A program made the translations under genes and the position numbers. DNA of 64,000 nt from Calidifontibacter indicus (GTDB lineage Bacteria > Actinomycetota > Actinomycetes > Actinomycetales > Dermatophilaceae), in NCBI RefSeq assembly GCF_003386865.1, contig NZ_QTUA01000001.1:1116001-1180000 (forward strand). Direction: 5' to 3'. This document shows, in pieces, positions 43,877 through 53,901 of this stretch; within the stretch, counting starts at the first letter, position 1; each line of letters starts with the position of its first letter. Below the pieces are notes generated by a model. The model had not been told where the DNA came from. It saw only the letters and a list, made by a program, of their open reading frames with translations, and did not search any database.

Positions 43877-43980
43877 AATTCGAGTGGACTGAGTCTCGAG
43901 ATCGGGGCCCCCGCGAAGTACCGAGCGAGGTACGAGCGAGGACTTCGTGGGGTGATGTGTTGGGAGGAGTCGACCGATGA
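43873..43980 (+). CDS. Putative 35-codon mini-ORF 1 in the nuoD-nuoE repeat
   Basis: ATG at 43873 overlaps the nuoD stop as ATGA and has GGGAGGAG 7 nt upstream. It starts [17 protein letters not shown], ends GGVDR like nuoD, and its stop overlaps the next mini-ORF's ATG as ATGA. The peptide is charged and has no recognisable domain. Its probable role is to keep ribosomes moving through the inserted repeat; translation is inferred from the ribosome-binding site and overlap geometry. Confidence 0.45.
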   Translation: MKFEWTESRDRGPREVPSEVRARTSWGDVLGGVDR

Positions 43981-44084
43981 AATTCGAGTGGACTGAGTCT
44001 CGAGATCGGGGTCCCCGCGAAGTACCGAGCGAGGTACGAGCGAGGACTTCGTGGGGTGATGTGTTGGGAGGAGTCGACCGATGA
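43977..44084 (+). CDS. Putative 35-codon mini-ORF 2 in the nuoD-nuoE repeat
   Basis: Second tandem copy, with the same peptide sequence as mini-ORF 1 (the single base difference is silent). It has the same GGGAGGAG ribosome-binding site, overlaps mini-ORF 1 by ATGA at its start and nuoE by ATGA at its end. Function beyond translational coupling is not evident. Confidence 0.45.
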   Translation: MKFEWTESRDRGPREVPSEVRARTSWGDVLGGVDR

Positions 44085-44995
44085 GTGATCTTTCCCCGGC
44101 CCAGAAGGCTGCGGCTGCACTCGAGCAGTACAACCAGCCGGTGGAGGGCTTCACGTTGCGCGGCGACCAGTCGCACAACCCGCTGCACGCGCTCACGCCG
44201 CTGCACGCCAGCGACGAGCCGTACACCACCGAGCAGCTCGATCAGCTGACCACGGACGCCGCCGCGATCATCGCGCGTTACCCGCAGAAGCGTTCGGCGC
44301 TGTTGCCGATGCTGCACCTGATCCAGAGCGTCGACGGCTACATCACCGGCCGCGGTGTCACCTTCTGCGCCGAGCGGCTCGACCTCACCGACGCCGAGGT
44401 GTCGGGTGTGGCGACCTTCTACACGCAGTACAAGCGCCACCCCAACGGCGACTACACGGTCGGCGTCTGCACCAACACGCTGTGCGCGATCATGGGCGGC
44501 GACCAGATCTTCGACGAGCTGTCCGAGCACCTCGGCATCGGCCACGACGAGACCACCGCCGACGGCAAGATCACCTTGGAGCGGGTCGAGTGCAACGCGG
44601 CGTGCGACTTCGCGCCGGTCGTCATGGCCAACTGGGAGTTCTTCGACAACATGACCCCCGCCTCCACCAAGGCGATGGTCGACGACCTGCGAGCCGGCAA
44701 GGACGTGCGTCCGAGCCGCGGCCCGCACAAGGTCTGCACCTTCAAGCAGGTCTCGCGCACGCTCGCCGGGTTCTCCGACGGCCTTGCGGACGAGGGTGTC
44801 GGGGCGGGCCCCGCGTCCCTGGAGGGTCTGAAGGTCGCCAAGCAGCACAACTGGACCGCACCGGGCAGCGCGCAGGACGTCGATTCCGACGACCAGGCCA
44901 CTGCCGAGGCCGGCGGTCACCAGCCGCAGCCGGGGGAGGCCCACTCGGGCGCCGAAGGTCATGGCACCGCAGAGTCCGCGAAGGGTGACAACTGA
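44081..44995 (+). CDS. nuoE: NADH-quinone oxidoreductase subunit E
   Basis: 24-kDa subunit with the [2Fe-2S] cluster N1a; 304 aa. The thioredoxin-like fold carries the ligands in VCTNTLCAIMGGDQIF and VECNAACDFAPVV. A C-terminal tail of about 60 residues (from near 245, rich in Ala, Gly, Asp and His) follows the fold. ATG at 44081 lies in the third copy of the 19-bp motif with GGGAGGAG upstream. It overlaps nuoF by 1 nt (TGATG). Confidence 0.97.
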   Translation: MSDLSPAQKAAAALEQYNQPVEGFTLRGDQSHNPLHALTPLHASDEPYTTEQLDQLTTDAAAIIARYPQKRSALLPMLHLIQSVDGYITGRGVTFCAERLDLTDAEVSGVATFYTQYKRHPNGDYTVGVCTNTLCAIMGGDQIFDELSEHLGIGHDETTADGKITLERVECNAACDFAPVVMANWEFFDNMTPASTKAMVDDLRAGKDVRPSRGPHKVCTFKQVSRTLAGFSDGLADEGVGAGPASLEGLKVAKQHNWTAPGSAQDVDSDDQATAEAGGHQPQPGEAHSGAEGHGTAESAKGDN

Positions 44996-46311
44996 TGGCC
45001 ACGACGCTGACCCCGATCCTCACCAAGTTCTGGGACGCACCGCAGTCCTGGACCCTGGCGACCTACGAGGACAACGAGGGCTACCAGGCGCTGAACAAGG
45101 CGCTCGGCATGAGCCAGGACGACCTCGTCTCGATGGCGAAGGACTCCGGTCTGCGCGGCCGCGGCGGCGCCGGCTTCCCGACCGGCATGAAGTGGGGCTT
45201 CCTGCCCAAGCCGGACGGCGGCCCGCGCTACCTGGTGGTCAACGCCGACGAGTCGGAGCCGGGCACCTGCAAGGACATCCCGCTGATGATGGCGGCGCCG
45301 CACTTCCTCATCGAGGGTGTGGCGATCACGTCGTTCGCGATCGGCTGCAACCACGCGTTCATCTACCTGCGTGGTGAGGTCGTGCACGTCTACCGCCGCC
45401 TGATGCGCGCGGTGGAGGAGGCCTACGCCGCCGGTCACCTCGGCAAGAACATCCACGGTTCGGGCTTCGACCTCGACGTCACCGTGCACGCCGGTGCCGG
45501 CGCGTACATCTGTGGTGAGGAGACCGCGCTGCTCGACTCGCTCGAGGGTCGTCGCGGCCAACCCCGCCTCAAACCGCCGTTCCCCGCTGTCGCCGGTCTG
45601 TATGCGCGTCCCACAGTGGTGAACAACGTCGAGTCGATCGCGTCCGTTCCGCCGATCCTGTTGCACGGCAGTGACTGGTTCAAGGCAATGGGCACCGAGA
45701 AGTCGACCGGTTTCGGCATCTTCTCCCTGTCCGGTCACGTCACCCGTCCGGGGCAGTACGAGGCGCCGATGGGCATCACGCTGCGCGAGCTGGTCGACAT
45801 GGCCGGCGGCATCCGCGACGGTCACCGGCTGAAGTTCTGGACGCCGGGTGGTTCATCGACGCCGATCTTCACCGACGCCCACTGGGACGTGCCGCTCGAC
45901 TTCGAGTCGGTCGCCGCCGAGGGCTCGATGCTCGGCACCCGCGCGCTGCAGATCTTCGACGAGACCGTTTCGGTCGTGCGCGCGGTGAGCCGGTGGATCG
46001 ACTTCTACGCCCACGAGTCCTGCGGCAAGTGCACGCCGTGCCGCGAGGGCACGTTCTGGCTGAAGCAGATCATGACCCGCCTCGAGCACGGCCAGGGCAC
46101 CCAGGACGACATCGACAAGCTCGTCGATATCTGCGACAACATCCTCGGACGCAGCTTCTGCGCCCTCGGTGACGGTGCGACCAGCCCCGTCACGTCCGCG
46201 GTGAAGTACTTCCGCGAGGAGTTCGAGGCTGGCATGCACTCGCCGTGGTGGGAAGCCTTCCCGCCGGAGCGCTCGGTGCTGTTCAACACGAAGGAGACCG
46301 TCTCCGCATGA
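44995..46311 (+). CDS. nuoF: NADH-quinone oxidoreductase subunit F
   Basis: 51-kDa subunit binding NADH and FMN and the [4Fe-4S] cluster N3; 438 aa. Marks are [18 protein letters not shown] (NADH/FMN loop), [30 protein letters not shown] and the cluster motif [12 protein letters not shown] with a later Cys in RSFCALGDG. It overlaps nuoE by 1 nt and nuoG by 4 nt. Confidence 0.98.
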   Translation: MATTLTPILTKFWDAPQSWTLATYEDNEGYQALNKALGMSQDDLVSMAKDSGLRGRGGAGFPTGMKWGFLPKPDGGPRYLVVNADESEPGTCKDIPLMMAAPHFLIEGVAITSFAIGCNHAFIYLRGEVVHVYRRLMRAVEEAYAAGHLGKNIHGSGFDLDVTVHAGAGAYICGEETALLDSLEGRRGQPRLKPPFPAVAGLYARPTVVNNVESIASVPPILLHGSDWFKAMGTEKSTGFGIFSLSGHVTRPGQYEAPMGITLRELVDMAGGIRDGHRLKFWTPGGSSTPIFTDAHWDVPLDFESVAAEGSMLGTRALQIFDETVSVVRAVSRWIDFYAHESCGKCTPCREGTFWLKQIMTRLEHGQGTQDDIDKLVDICDNILGRSFCALGDGATSPVTSAVKYFREEFEAGMHSPWWEAFPPERSVLFNTKETVSA

Positions 46312-48791
46312 CGACCGTCACCTCCCCCTCCGCCGGCGGCAACGCCGTGGACAAGGGTGGCAACGCCGCCCCGCCGATCGCCGTTGACGAGGTCACCCTG
46401 ACCATCGACGGCGAGCAGGTCAGCGTGCCCAAGGGCACCCTGGTCATCCGTGCCGCCGAGAAGCTGGGCATCCAGATCCCGCGCTTCTGCGACCACCCGC
46501 TGCTCGACCCGGTCGGCGCCTGCCGCCAGTGCCTGGTCGACGTCTCGACCGCCGGCCCCGACGGTTCGCTGCGTCCGATGCCGAAGCCGCAGGCCTCGTG
46601 CACCCTCGAGGTGTCGGCCGGCATGGAGGTCAAGACTCAGCAGACCAGCCCGGTCGCCGACAAGGCGCAGCAGGGAGTCATGGAACTGCTGCTCATCAAC
46701 CACCCGCTCGACTGCCCGGTCTGCGACAAGGGCGGCGAGTGCCCCCTGCAGAACCAGGCGATGAGCAACGGACGGCCGCGGTCGCGCTTCGAGGACGTCA
46801 AGCGCACCTACCCCAAGCCGATCAACATCTCCAGCCAGGTGCTGCTCGACCGAGAGCGCTGTGTGCTCTGCGCCCGGTGCACCCGCTTCTCCGACCAGAT
46901 CGCCGGTGACCCGTTCATCGCCCTGATCGAGCGCGGCGCGCTGCAACAGGTCGGCATCTACGAGGAGAAGCCCTTCGAGAGCTACTTCTCCGGCAACACC
47001 GTGCAGATCTGCCCGGTGGGTGCGCTGACCAGCGCGATGTACCGCTTCCGGTCGCGTCCGTTCGACCTCGTGTCGACCGCGAGCGTGTGTGAGCACTGCG
47101 CCAGCGGTTGTTCGCTGCGCACCGACCACCGTCGCGGCGTGGTGCTGCGCCGGATGGCGCTCGAGGACGTCGCGGTGAACGAGGAGTGGAACTGCGACAA
47201 GGGTCGCTGGGCCTTCCAGTACGCCACGAAGAACCGCCTCGAGACGCCGCTGGTGCGTGACGAGAACGGCGAACTGCGTGTTGCCGGTTGGCCGGAGGCG
47301 CTCGCCGCCGCCGCTGCCGGGCTGGCCGAGGCACGTGACGCCAAGGGCGTCGGTGTGCTCGCCGGTGGCCGCCTGACCACCGAGGACGCGTACGCGTACG
47401 CGAAGTTCGCGCGTCTCGTGCTCGACACCAACGACATCGACTTCCGCGCCCGTCCGCACTCGGCCGAGGAGGCGGAGTTCTTGGCGCACGCCGTCGTGGC
47501 CACCGGCCCCGAGGGCGGTGCGGTCACGCACGCCGACCTCGAGCAGACTCCGAACGTCGTGCTCGTCGGGTTCGAGCCCGAGGACGAGTCGCCGATCACC
47601 TTCCTGCGCCTGCGCAAGGGATTCCGCAAGAACAAGGTGAAGGTGCTCTCGCTCGCGCCGTACGCCAGCCGCGGGCTCGCGAAGATGGGCGGCACCCTGG
47701 TGCCGACCGCGCCGGGCACCGAGGCCGAGGTGCTCGCCGCACTGGGCGACCTGAACACCGAACTGGCACAGGCGAACCCGATCGAGGGCGACCTCATCGT
47801 GCTGGTGGGGGAGCGGATGGCGACCTCGCCGGGTGCGCTTTCCGCCGCCGCTGCGTTTGCCGCCGCCAAGAACGGCCGCATCGCCTGGGTGCCGCGTCGC
47901 GCCGGTGAGCGCGGTGCGCTCGAGGCCGGTGCGTTCCCGACGCTGCTGCCCGGTGGCCGCGCCGTCGGCGACGCCGCCGGACGTGAGCAGGTCGCCTCCG
48001 TGTGGGGCGCCACCGACCTGCCGGCCGAACCCGGCCGCGACACGGCAGCGATGCTGGCCGCCGCCGCGTCCGGTGACCTGTCCGGTCTCGTCGTCGCAGG
48101 CGTCGACCCGGGCGACCTCACCGGTCAGGCCACGGTGCGCGCCGGGCTGGAGAAAGCATTCGTGGTCTCCCTGGAGATCCGCGACGCCGCCACCGCGCAG
48201 TACGCCGATGTCGTGCTGCCGGTCGCCCCGCAGCAGGAGAAGGCCGGCTCGTACGTCAACTGGGAGGGCCGCGTCCGCACCTTCGCCCGCGCGCTCGACA
48301 CCCAGACGATGCCCGACCACCGCGTGCTCGACCTGCTCGCCGCCGAACTCGGTGAGTTCCTCGGCACCCGCACCGTCGACCAGATCCGCGAGGAGATGGC
48401 CGAGATCGGTCCGTCGACCGGTGAGCGTGCGGTGCGTCCGCGCGCCAAGGTCGGCAGCGTGCCGCGTCCGTTGATCGGCGAGGCGATCCTCGCCACCTGG
48501 AACGAACTGCTCGACAACGGCTCGCTGCAGGACGGCGAGCCCTTCCTGGCCAAGACTGCCCGCCCCGCCGTCGCCCGCATGTCGCAGGCGACCGCCGACG
48601 GCGCCGGTGTGGCCGAGGGCGAGTCGGTGCAGTTGTCGACCAAGGCCGGTGCGCTCACGTTGCCGGTTGCGATCACCCCGATGCCCGACCACGTGGTCTG
48701 GGTGCCGACCAACTCCGCCGGCAGCCCGGTGCGCGCGACGCTCGACGTCGACGCCGGGGCCGCCGTCGCCCTCCGCAAGGCAGGTGTCTGA
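46308..48791 (+). CDS. nuoG: NADH-quinone oxidoreductase subunit G
   Basis: 75-kDa iron-sulfur subunit, 827 aa. The N-terminal ferredoxin domain has [35 protein letters not shown] and [20 protein letters not shown] follow; [17 protein letters not shown] is the additional cluster seen in some bacterial NuoG; and the rest is a molybdopterin-oxidoreductase-like domain with no molybdenum function in complex I. ATG at 46308 overlaps the nuoF stop as ATGA. nuoH follows with no gap. Confidence 0.97.
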   Translation: MTTVTSPSAGGNAVDKGGNAAPPIAVDEVTLTIDGEQVSVPKGTLVIRAAEKLGIQIPRFCDHPLLDPVGACRQCLVDVSTAGPDGSLRPMPKPQASCTLEVSAGMEVKTQQTSPVADKAQQGVMELLLINHPLDCPVCDKGGECPLQNQAMSNGRPRSRFEDVKRTYPKPINISSQVLLDRERCVLCARCTRFSDQIAGDPFIALIERGALQQVGIYEEKPFESYFSGNTVQICPVGALTSAMYRFRSRPFDLVSTASVCEHCASGCSLRTDHRRGVVLRRMALEDVAVNEEWNCDKGRWAFQYATKNRLETPLVRDENGELRVAGWPEALAAAAAGLAEARDAKGVGVLAGGRLTTEDAYAYAKFARLVLDTNDIDFRARPHSAEEAEFLAHAVVATGPEGGAVTHADLEQTPNVVLVGFEPEDESPITFLRLRKGFRKNKVKVLSLAPYASRGLAKMGGTLVPTAPGTEAEVLAALGDLNTELAQANPIEGDLIVLVGERMATSPGALSAAAAFAAAKNGRIAWVPRRAGERGALEAGAFPTLLPGGRAVGDAAGREQVASVWGATDLPAEPGRDTAAMLAAAASGDLSGLVVAGVDPGDLTGQATVRAGLEKAFVVSLEIRDAATAQYADVVLPVAPQQEKAGSYVNWEGRVRTFARALDTQTMPDHRVLDLLAAELGEFLGTRTVDQIREEMAEIGPSTGERAVRPRAKVGSVPRPLIGEAILATWNELLDNGSLQDGEPFLAKTARPAVARMSQATADGAGVAEGESVQLSTKAGALTLPVAITPMPDHVVWVPTNSAGSPVRATLDVDAGAAVALRKAGV

Positions 48792-50177
48792 GTGTCCTCC
48801 CTGGCTACCGTCGTCCCCGGTCTGGTGTCGGCGACCGACAACCCGGTCGCCGACTTCAGTGACACCCCGTGGTGGCTGTCGCTCGTCAAGGCCGTGCTGC
48901 TGTTCGTGTTCCTTCTGGTGAACACGCTCATCGTCATCTGGTTCGAGCGCCGTGTGATCGGCCGGATGCAGCAGCGTCCGGGCCCGAACCGCACCGGCCC
49001 CTTCGGTCTGTTGCAGACCCTCGCCGACGGCGTGAAGTTGGCGCTGAAGGAGGACGTTACCCCGAAGGCCGCCGACAAGCTGATGTTCATCCTCGCCCCG
49101 GTGATCGCCGGTGCGATGGCGTTCGTGTCGTTCGCGATCATCCCGCTGTCGAACGACGTGCACATGTTCGGCCACCGCACCCCGCTGCAGCTGACCGACA
49201 CCCCGGTCGCCGTGCTGCTCGTGCTCGCAGTCGCCGGTGTGGGCGTCTACGGCATCCTGCTCGCCGGCTGGTCGTCCGGTTCGACCTACCCGCTGCTGGG
49301 TGGTCTGCGATCGTCGGCCCAGGTGATCTCCTACGAGATCGCGATGGGTCTGGCACTGGTCGCGGTGTTCCTCTACGCCGGTTCGATGTCGACCAGCCAG
49401 ATCGTCTACGCGCAGAAGAGCCTGTGGTACGTCATCCCGGCGTTCTTCTCCTTCTTCGTCTACCTGATCACGATGGTCGGTGAGACCAACCGTCTGCCGT
49501 TCGACCTCGCCGAGGGCGAAGGCGAGCTCACCGGTGGTTTCCACACCGAGTACTCCTCGCTGAAGTTCGCGATGTTCTTCCTCGGTGAGTACGTCAACAT
49601 GTTCACCGTGTCGGCGCTGGCCACCACGCTGTTCCTCGGCGGCTGGCAGGCACCCCCGTTCATCGCGATGATCGGCGGCGGCTTCTTCAACGGCGGCTGG
49701 TGGGGTCTGCTCTGGTTCGTCGTCAAGCTCTGGTCGTTCATGTTCTTCTTCGTCTGGCTGCGCGGCTCGCTGCCCCGTGTCCGGTACGACCAGTTCATGC
49801 GTCTCGGCTGGAAGGTGCTCATCCCGACCACCCTGCTGTGGGTCGTCGCGGTCGCCTTCATCCGCGCCTCGCAGCTGGGCTTCCTCGGCGACAGCAAGAT
49901 CTCGTTCGCCGGCCGGGAGATCCCGCGGTCCACGTTGCTGGTCACCAGCCTCATCGCGGTCGCCGTGCTCGGCGCCGCCTGGGCGTGGGACGCGCGACAG
50001 GCCCGCAAGGACGCCGACGTCACCCAGGTGCCCGAGGAGATCGACCCGTTCGCGGGCGGTCACCCGGTGCCCCCGCTGCCCGGGCAACGGCTGGTCGAAC
50101 CCGTGCCCAGCCTGACCGGTGCATCCATCCGCAGCACGACCACCGACACCACCCACCAGGAGGAGTCCCGTGGCTGA
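48792..50177 (+). CDS. nuoH: NADH-quinone oxidoreductase subunit H
   Basis: Membrane subunit at the quinone-site/membrane-arm interface, 461 aa, eight or more helices. Marks are [22 protein letters not shown], the loop [22 protein letters not shown] (quinone-site acidic loop) and [19 protein letters not shown]. The C-terminal cytoplasmic tail of about 60 residues is long and ends by overlapping nuoI by 8 nt. The start is GTG at 48792, immediately after the nuoG stop. Confidence 0.97.
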   Translation: MSSLATVVPGLVSATDNPVADFSDTPWWLSLVKAVLLFVFLLVNTLIVIWFERRVIGRMQQRPGPNRTGPFGLLQTLADGVKLALKEDVTPKAADKLMFILAPVIAGAMAFVSFAIIPLSNDVHMFGHRTPLQLTDTPVAVLLVLAVAGVGVYGILLAGWSSGSTYPLLGGLRSSAQVISYEIAMGLALVAVFLYAGSMSTSQIVYAQKSLWYVIPAFFSFFVYLITMVGETNRLPFDLAEGEGELTGGFHTEYSSLKFAMFFLGEYVNMFTVSALATTLFLGGWQAPPFIAMIGGGFFNGGWWGLLWFVVKLWSFMFFFVWLRGSLPRVRYDQFMRLGWKVLIPTTLLWVVAVAFIRASQLGFLGDSKISFAGREIPRSTLLVTSLIAVAVLGAAWAWDARQARKDADVTQVPEEIDPFAGGHPVPPLPGQRLVEPVPSLTGASIRSTTTDTTHQEESRG

Positions 50178-50847
50178 CCAGAAAAAGCCCAACGACGGCG
50201 AGAAGGGCGGATTCCTGTCCGACCTGTTCGCTCCGGTCGCGGGCTTCGGCGTCACGTTCTCGACCATGTTCCGCAAGGTCGAGACCGAGGAATACCCGGA
50301 GCAGAAGCGTCCGACGCAGCTGCGGTTCCACGGCCGGCACCAGCTCAACCGGCACCCCGACGGTCTGGAGAAGTGCGTCGGCTGTGAGCTGTGCGCGTGG
50401 GCCTGCCCGGCCGACGCGATCCTGGTCGAGGGCGCGAACAACGACGACGCGGCGGGGGAGCGGTTCAGCCCCGGAGAGCGTTACGGCCGCGTCTACCAGA
50501 TCAACTACCTGCGCTGCATCTTCTGCGGACTGTGCATCGAGGCCTGCCCGACGCGGGCGTTGACGATGACCAACGAGTACGAGTTGGCCGACAACAACCG
50601 CGCCGACCTCATCTTCACCAAGGAGCAACTGCTTGCTCCGGTGCTGTCGGGCATGCTGCCCGCGCCGCACCCGATGGCCGAGGGCATGGAGGAGCGCGAC
50701 TACTACCAGGGCAAGGTGCAGGGCGCCACCGACGCGCAGCGTCAGTGGGTCGAGCAGCACGACGGCGAGACCGCCGTCGACGCCCCCGACCAGACGCCGG
50801 TGGAACACCACACCGCCGGCCAGCACGCAGGGGAGGGCCGCCCGTGA
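50170..50847 (+). CDS. nuoI: NADH-quinone oxidoreductase subunit I
   Basis: Ferredoxin-like subunit with clusters N6a and N6b, 225 aa. The two motifs are [16 protein letters not shown] and [19 protein letters not shown] at 50170 begins at VADQKKP with GGAGG 4 nt upstream and lies inside the nuoH reading frame. The C-terminal tail (about 40 residues, His- and acid-rich) is longer than in E. coli. It overlaps nuoJ as GTGA. Confidence 0.97.
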   Translation: MADQKKPNDGEKGGFLSDLFAPVAGFGVTFSTMFRKVETEEYPEQKRPTQLRFHGRHQLNRHPDGLEKCVGCELCAWACPADAILVEGANNDDAAGERFSPGERYGRVYQINYLRCIFCGLCIEACPTRALTMTNEYELADNNRADLIFTKEQLLAPVLSGMLPAPHPMAEGMEERDYYQGKVQGATDAQRQWVEQHDGETAVDAPDQTPVEHHTAGQHAGEGRP

Positions 50848-51635
50848 GCAACCTCGGTGGAGCCGAGTCGACGCTCTTCTTCTTCCTGGCGCCGCTGACC
50901 GTCGTCGGCGCGCTCGCGCTGCTGTTCGCCCGCAAGGCCGTGCACGCAGCGATGGGCATGGCGCTGACCATGGTCGGGATGGGTGTCTTCTACATCACCC
51001 AGAACGCGGAGTTCCTGGGCATCATCCAGATCTTCGTCTACTCCGGCGCGGTCATGATGCTGTTCCTGTTCGTGGTGATGCTCGTCGGTGTCGACAGCTC
51101 CGACTCGCTCGTCGAGACCATCCGCGGCCAGAAGGCCGCCGGTCTGCTGCTCGGCCTCGCGCTCGCCGCGCTCGGCCTCGCCGCGATCGGCAAGGCCCGG
51201 TTCGGTCACTTCGTCGGGCTCGACAAGATCAACGAGCAGGGCAACGTCAGCAGCATCGCCAACCTGATCTTCGGCCAGTACGTCTTGGTCTTCGAGGCCA
51301 CCTCGGCCCTGCTGATCACCGCCGCGCTCGGCGCGATGCTGCTCGCCCACCGCGAGCGCCTCAGCAAGCGTCCGACGCAGGCCGACTGGTCGCGCGCCCG
51401 TATCAAGAGCGGTCAGGACGTCGCCGGCCTGCCGGTGCCCGGTGTGTACGCGCGGCACAACGCCGTCGACACCCCGGCGCTGCTGCCCGACGGTTCGATC
51501 GCCGAGAAGTCCGTGTCCCGCGTGCTGCGGGCCCGCGGCCAGGTGCTGTCGCCCGACCAGCTGGTCAGCTCGAGCAAGGAGCTCGAGGGCGAGACCGGTG
51601 ACATGACCCGTTACGAAGGAGGCACCGACCGATGA
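50844..51635 (+). CDS. nuoJ: NADH-quinone oxidoreductase subunit J
   Basis: Membrane subunit of 263 aa, five helices in the first 170 residues, with the conserved third-helix region [33 protein letters not shown]. The hydrophilic C-terminus of about 85 residues is an actinobacterial feature. GTG at 50844 overlaps nuoI by 4 nt; the stop overlaps nuoK ATG by 4 nt. Confidence 0.96.
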   Translation: MSNLGGAESTLFFFLAPLTVVGALALLFARKAVHAAMGMALTMVGMGVFYITQNAEFLGIIQIFVYSGAVMMLFLFVVMLVGVDSSDSLVETIRGQKAAGLLLGLALAALGLAAIGKARFGHFVGLDKINEQGNVSSIANLIFGQYVLVFEATSALLITAALGAMLLAHRERLSKRPTQADWSRARIKSGQDVAGLPVPGVYARHNAVDTPALLPDGSIAEKSVSRVLRARGQVLSPDQLVSSSKELEGETGDMTRYEGGTDR

Positions 51636-51931
51636 GCCCCATGGTCTACGTCTACCTGTCGGTGATCCTGTTCGCGATCGGCACCGCCACGGTGCTGCTT
51701 CGCCGGAACGCGATCATCGTCTTCATGGGCGTCGAGCTCATGCTCAACGCGGCGAACCTCGCGTTCGTCACCTTCGCGCGGATGCACGGCACCGTCGACG
51801 GGCAGGCCATCGCACTGTTCGTGATGGTCGTGGCCGCGGCAGAGGTCGTGGTGGGCCTCGCCATCATCATGGCGATCTTCCGGGCCCGCCGCTCCGCCTC
51901 CGTCGACGACGCGAACTTGCTGAAGTTCTAA
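51632..51931 (+). CDS. nuoK: NADH-quinone oxidoreductase subunit K
   Basis: 99-aa membrane subunit with three helices and the conserved buried Glu residues in [16 protein letters not shown] and [25 protein letters not shown] lies about 6 nt before ATG 51632. nuoL follows after 17 nt, the largest gap in the operon apart from the repeat region. Confidence 0.98.
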   Translation: MSPMVYVYLSVILFAIGTATVLLRRNAIIVFMGVELMLNAANLAFVTFARMHGTVDGQAIALFVMVVAAAEVVVGLAIIMAIFRARRSASVDDANLLKF

Positions 51932-51948
51932 GGGAACGGTGACTTGAG

Positions 51949-53901
51949 TTGAACTTCCTGACCACCCCCGTCCAGGGCCTTGCCCTGGCGAGCAGCGAGA
52001 CCCAGGTCGCGCACGCCGCCGACGGCGCCGCGTCCATCGGTTGGTTGCTCATCGCGCTGCCGCTGGTCGGCGCGGCCGTGCTGCTGCTCGGCGGACGCAA
52101 GCTGGACAAGATCGGGCCGGCCATCGCCACCGCGTTGTCCTGGGCGTCGTTCGGCGTCGGCGTCGCCATCCTGATCGAGATGCTCGGCAAGGACGCCGGG
52201 GAGCGGGCGCAGCACCTGAAGCTGTTCTCGTGGATTCCCGCCGGCGCGCTGAACCTCGACTTCGGCCTGCTGATGGACCAGCTGTCGCTGACCTTCGTCA
52301 TGCTGATCACCTTCGTCGGCTCGCTGATCCACGTGTACTCGCTCGGGTACATGGAGCACGACCCGGACAAGCGCCGGTTCTTCGCCTACCTGAACCTCTT
52401 CATCGCGGCGATGCTCACCCTGGTGCTCGCCGACTCCTACCTGGGTCTGTTCCTCGGCTGGGAAGGCGTGGGTCTCGCGTCCTACCTCCTCATCGGTTTC
52501 TGGAACTGGAACCCGGCCTACGCCACCGCGGCCAACAAGGCGTTCATCGTCAACCGCGTCGGTGACTTCGGCATGTTGCTGGCGATGTTCACCATGTTCG
52601 CCACCTTCGGTCGCCTCGACTTCGCCGGCGTCAACGCCGCGGTCGCGGGCACCAGCAAGGGCACGCTGACCGCCATCGGCATCTTCCTGCTGATCGCGGC
52701 CTGCGGTAAGTCGGCGCAGTTCCCGCTGCAGTCCTGGCTGGGTGACGCGATGGCCGGCCCGACGCCGGTGTCGGCGCTGATCCACGCGGCGACGATGGTG
52801 ACCGCGGGCGTCTACCTCATCGTGCGCAGCAACGTCATCTACGACGCCACCCCCGACGCGCGCCTCGCGGTATGCATCGTCGGTGCGATCACGCTGATGT
52901 TCGGTGCGATCGTCGGTTGCGCCAAGGACGACATGAAGAAGGCGCTGGCCGCGTCGACGATGAGTCAGATCGGCTACATGATCCTGGCCGCCGGTCTCGG
53001 TCCGGTCGGTTACGCGTTCGCGATCTTCCACCTGCTCACCCACGGCTTCTTCAAGGCCGGGATGTTCCTCGGTGCCGGCTCGGTCATGCACGGCATGAAC
53101 GACCAGGTCGACATGCGCCGCTTCGGTGGGTTGTCGGCGGTCATGAAGATCACCTGGGTGACCTTCGGTCTCGGCTGGCTGGCGATCATCGGTGTGCCGG
53201 GTTTGTCCGGTTTCTGGTCCAAGGACAAGATCATCGAGGCCGCGTTCGTCGGTGAGGGATGGCGTCCGTGGGTCTTCGGTGGCGCCGCGCTGCTGTGCGC
53301 CGGTATCACCGCGTTCTACATGTCGCGCCTGTTCTTCATGACCTTCCACGGCAAGCGTCGCTGGACCGACGACGTGCACCCGCACGAGTCGCCGCTGACG
53401 ATGACCGTGCCGATGATGATCCTGGCCGCCGGTTCGGCGCTGCTGGGTCTGGCCCTGACGGTGTTCGACTTCCCGGGCTGGCTCGAGCCGGTCGTCGGTG
53501 GTCACGAGGAGCACCACCCGGTCATCGCGGTGCCGGTGCTGATGGCCGTCACCCTGGTGTTCGTGGCCGCGGGTGTGGCCCTGGCCTGGATGCGCTACGT
53601 GCGCGATGACGTCCCGGTCACCCCGCCGGTCGGTTCGTTCGCCACGCAGGCCGCGCGCCGCGACCTGTTCCAGGACGACTTCAACGAGGCGGTCTTCGCC
53701 CGTCCCGGTCTGCACCTGACCCGCTCGCTGGTCTTCGCCGACAACAAGGGCGTCGACGGCGCCGTCGGCGGCGTGGCCGCGCTGGTCGGTGGCAGCGCCT
53801 CGCGTCTGGCGAAGCTGCAGAACGGTTATGTCCGCTCGTACGCGACGACGATGCTGATCGGTGTCGTCGCCATCCTCGGTCTGGTGTGGGTGATCAACTG
53901 A
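51949..53901 (+). CDS. nuoL: NADH-quinone oxidoreductase subunit L
   Basis: Large antiporter-like subunit, 650 aa, about 16 helices. The key segments are [37 protein letters not shown], and [38 protein letters not shown] with the conserved Lys, Glu and His. The C-terminal amphipathic helix region and final helix ([15 protein letters not shown]) are present. The start is TTG at 51949, read as MNFLTTP; the ribosome-binding site is weak. It overlaps nuoM by 1 nt. Confidence 0.96.
   Translation: MNFLTTPVQGLALASSETQVAHAADGAASIGWLLIALPLVGAAVLLLGGRKLDKIGPAIATALSWASFGVGVAILIEMLGKDAGERAQHLKLFSWIPAGALNLDFGLLMDQLSLTFVMLITFVGSLIHVYSLGYMEHDPDKRRFFAYLNLFIAAMLTLVLADSYLGLFLGWEGVGLASYLLIGFWNWNPAYATAANKAFIVNRVGDFGMLLAMFTMFATFGRLDFAGVNAAVAGTSKGTLTAIGIFLLIAACGKSAQFPLQSWLGDAMAGPTPVSALIHAATMVTAGVYLIVRSNVIYDATPDARLAVCIVGAITLMFGAIVGCAKDDMKKALAASTMSQIGYMILAAGLGPVGYAFAIFHLLTHGFFKAGMFLGAGSVMHGMNDQVDMRRFGGLSAVMKITWVTFGLGWLAIIGVPGLSGFWSKDKIIEAAFVGEGWRPWVFGGAALLCAGITAFYMSRLFFMTFHGKRRWTDDVHPHESPLTMTVPMMILAAGSALLGLALTVFDFPGWLEPVVGGHEEHHPVIAVPVLMAVTLVFVAAGVALAWMRYVRDDVPVTPPVGSFATQAARRDLFQDDFNEAVFARPGLHLTRSLVFADNKGVDGAVGGVAALVGGSASRLAKLQNGYVRSYATTMLIGVVAILGLVWVIN

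Larger units (their letters stand above)
43858..44084 (+). repeat. Tandem 104-bp intercistronic repeat between nuoD and nuoE (two full units plus a 19-bp third copy)
   Basis: Unit 1 is 43858-43961 and unit 2 is 43962-44065; 44066-44084 repeats the first 19 bases (GGGAGGAGTCGACCGATGA). Each unit is that 19-mer plus an 85-bp element, and the two units differ at one base (C at 43908, T at 44012), a synonymous change. Each element folds: CCCCGCGAAGT (43909-43919) pairs with ACTTCGTGGGG (43942-43952) apart from one G-U. A diverged inverted copy is at 9579-9638. The 19-mer is the nuoD tail plus the nuoE start region, so the ancestral junction was a simple ATGA overlap into which the element was inserted, then doubled. 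Confidence 0.95.

Noticed and set aside
43672-44229. Minus-strand open frames across the nuoD-nuoE repeat
   Set aside because: The repeat happens to lack stops in several frames on both strands; only the plus-strand frame has ribosome-binding sites and ATGA overlaps with real genes.
46005-50441. Very long open frame on the minus strand opposite nuoF-nuoI
   Set aside because: It is the antisense shadow of codon-biased high-GC genes; its translation is rich in Arg, Gly, His and Gln without any domain, while the plus strand holds intact nuo genes.
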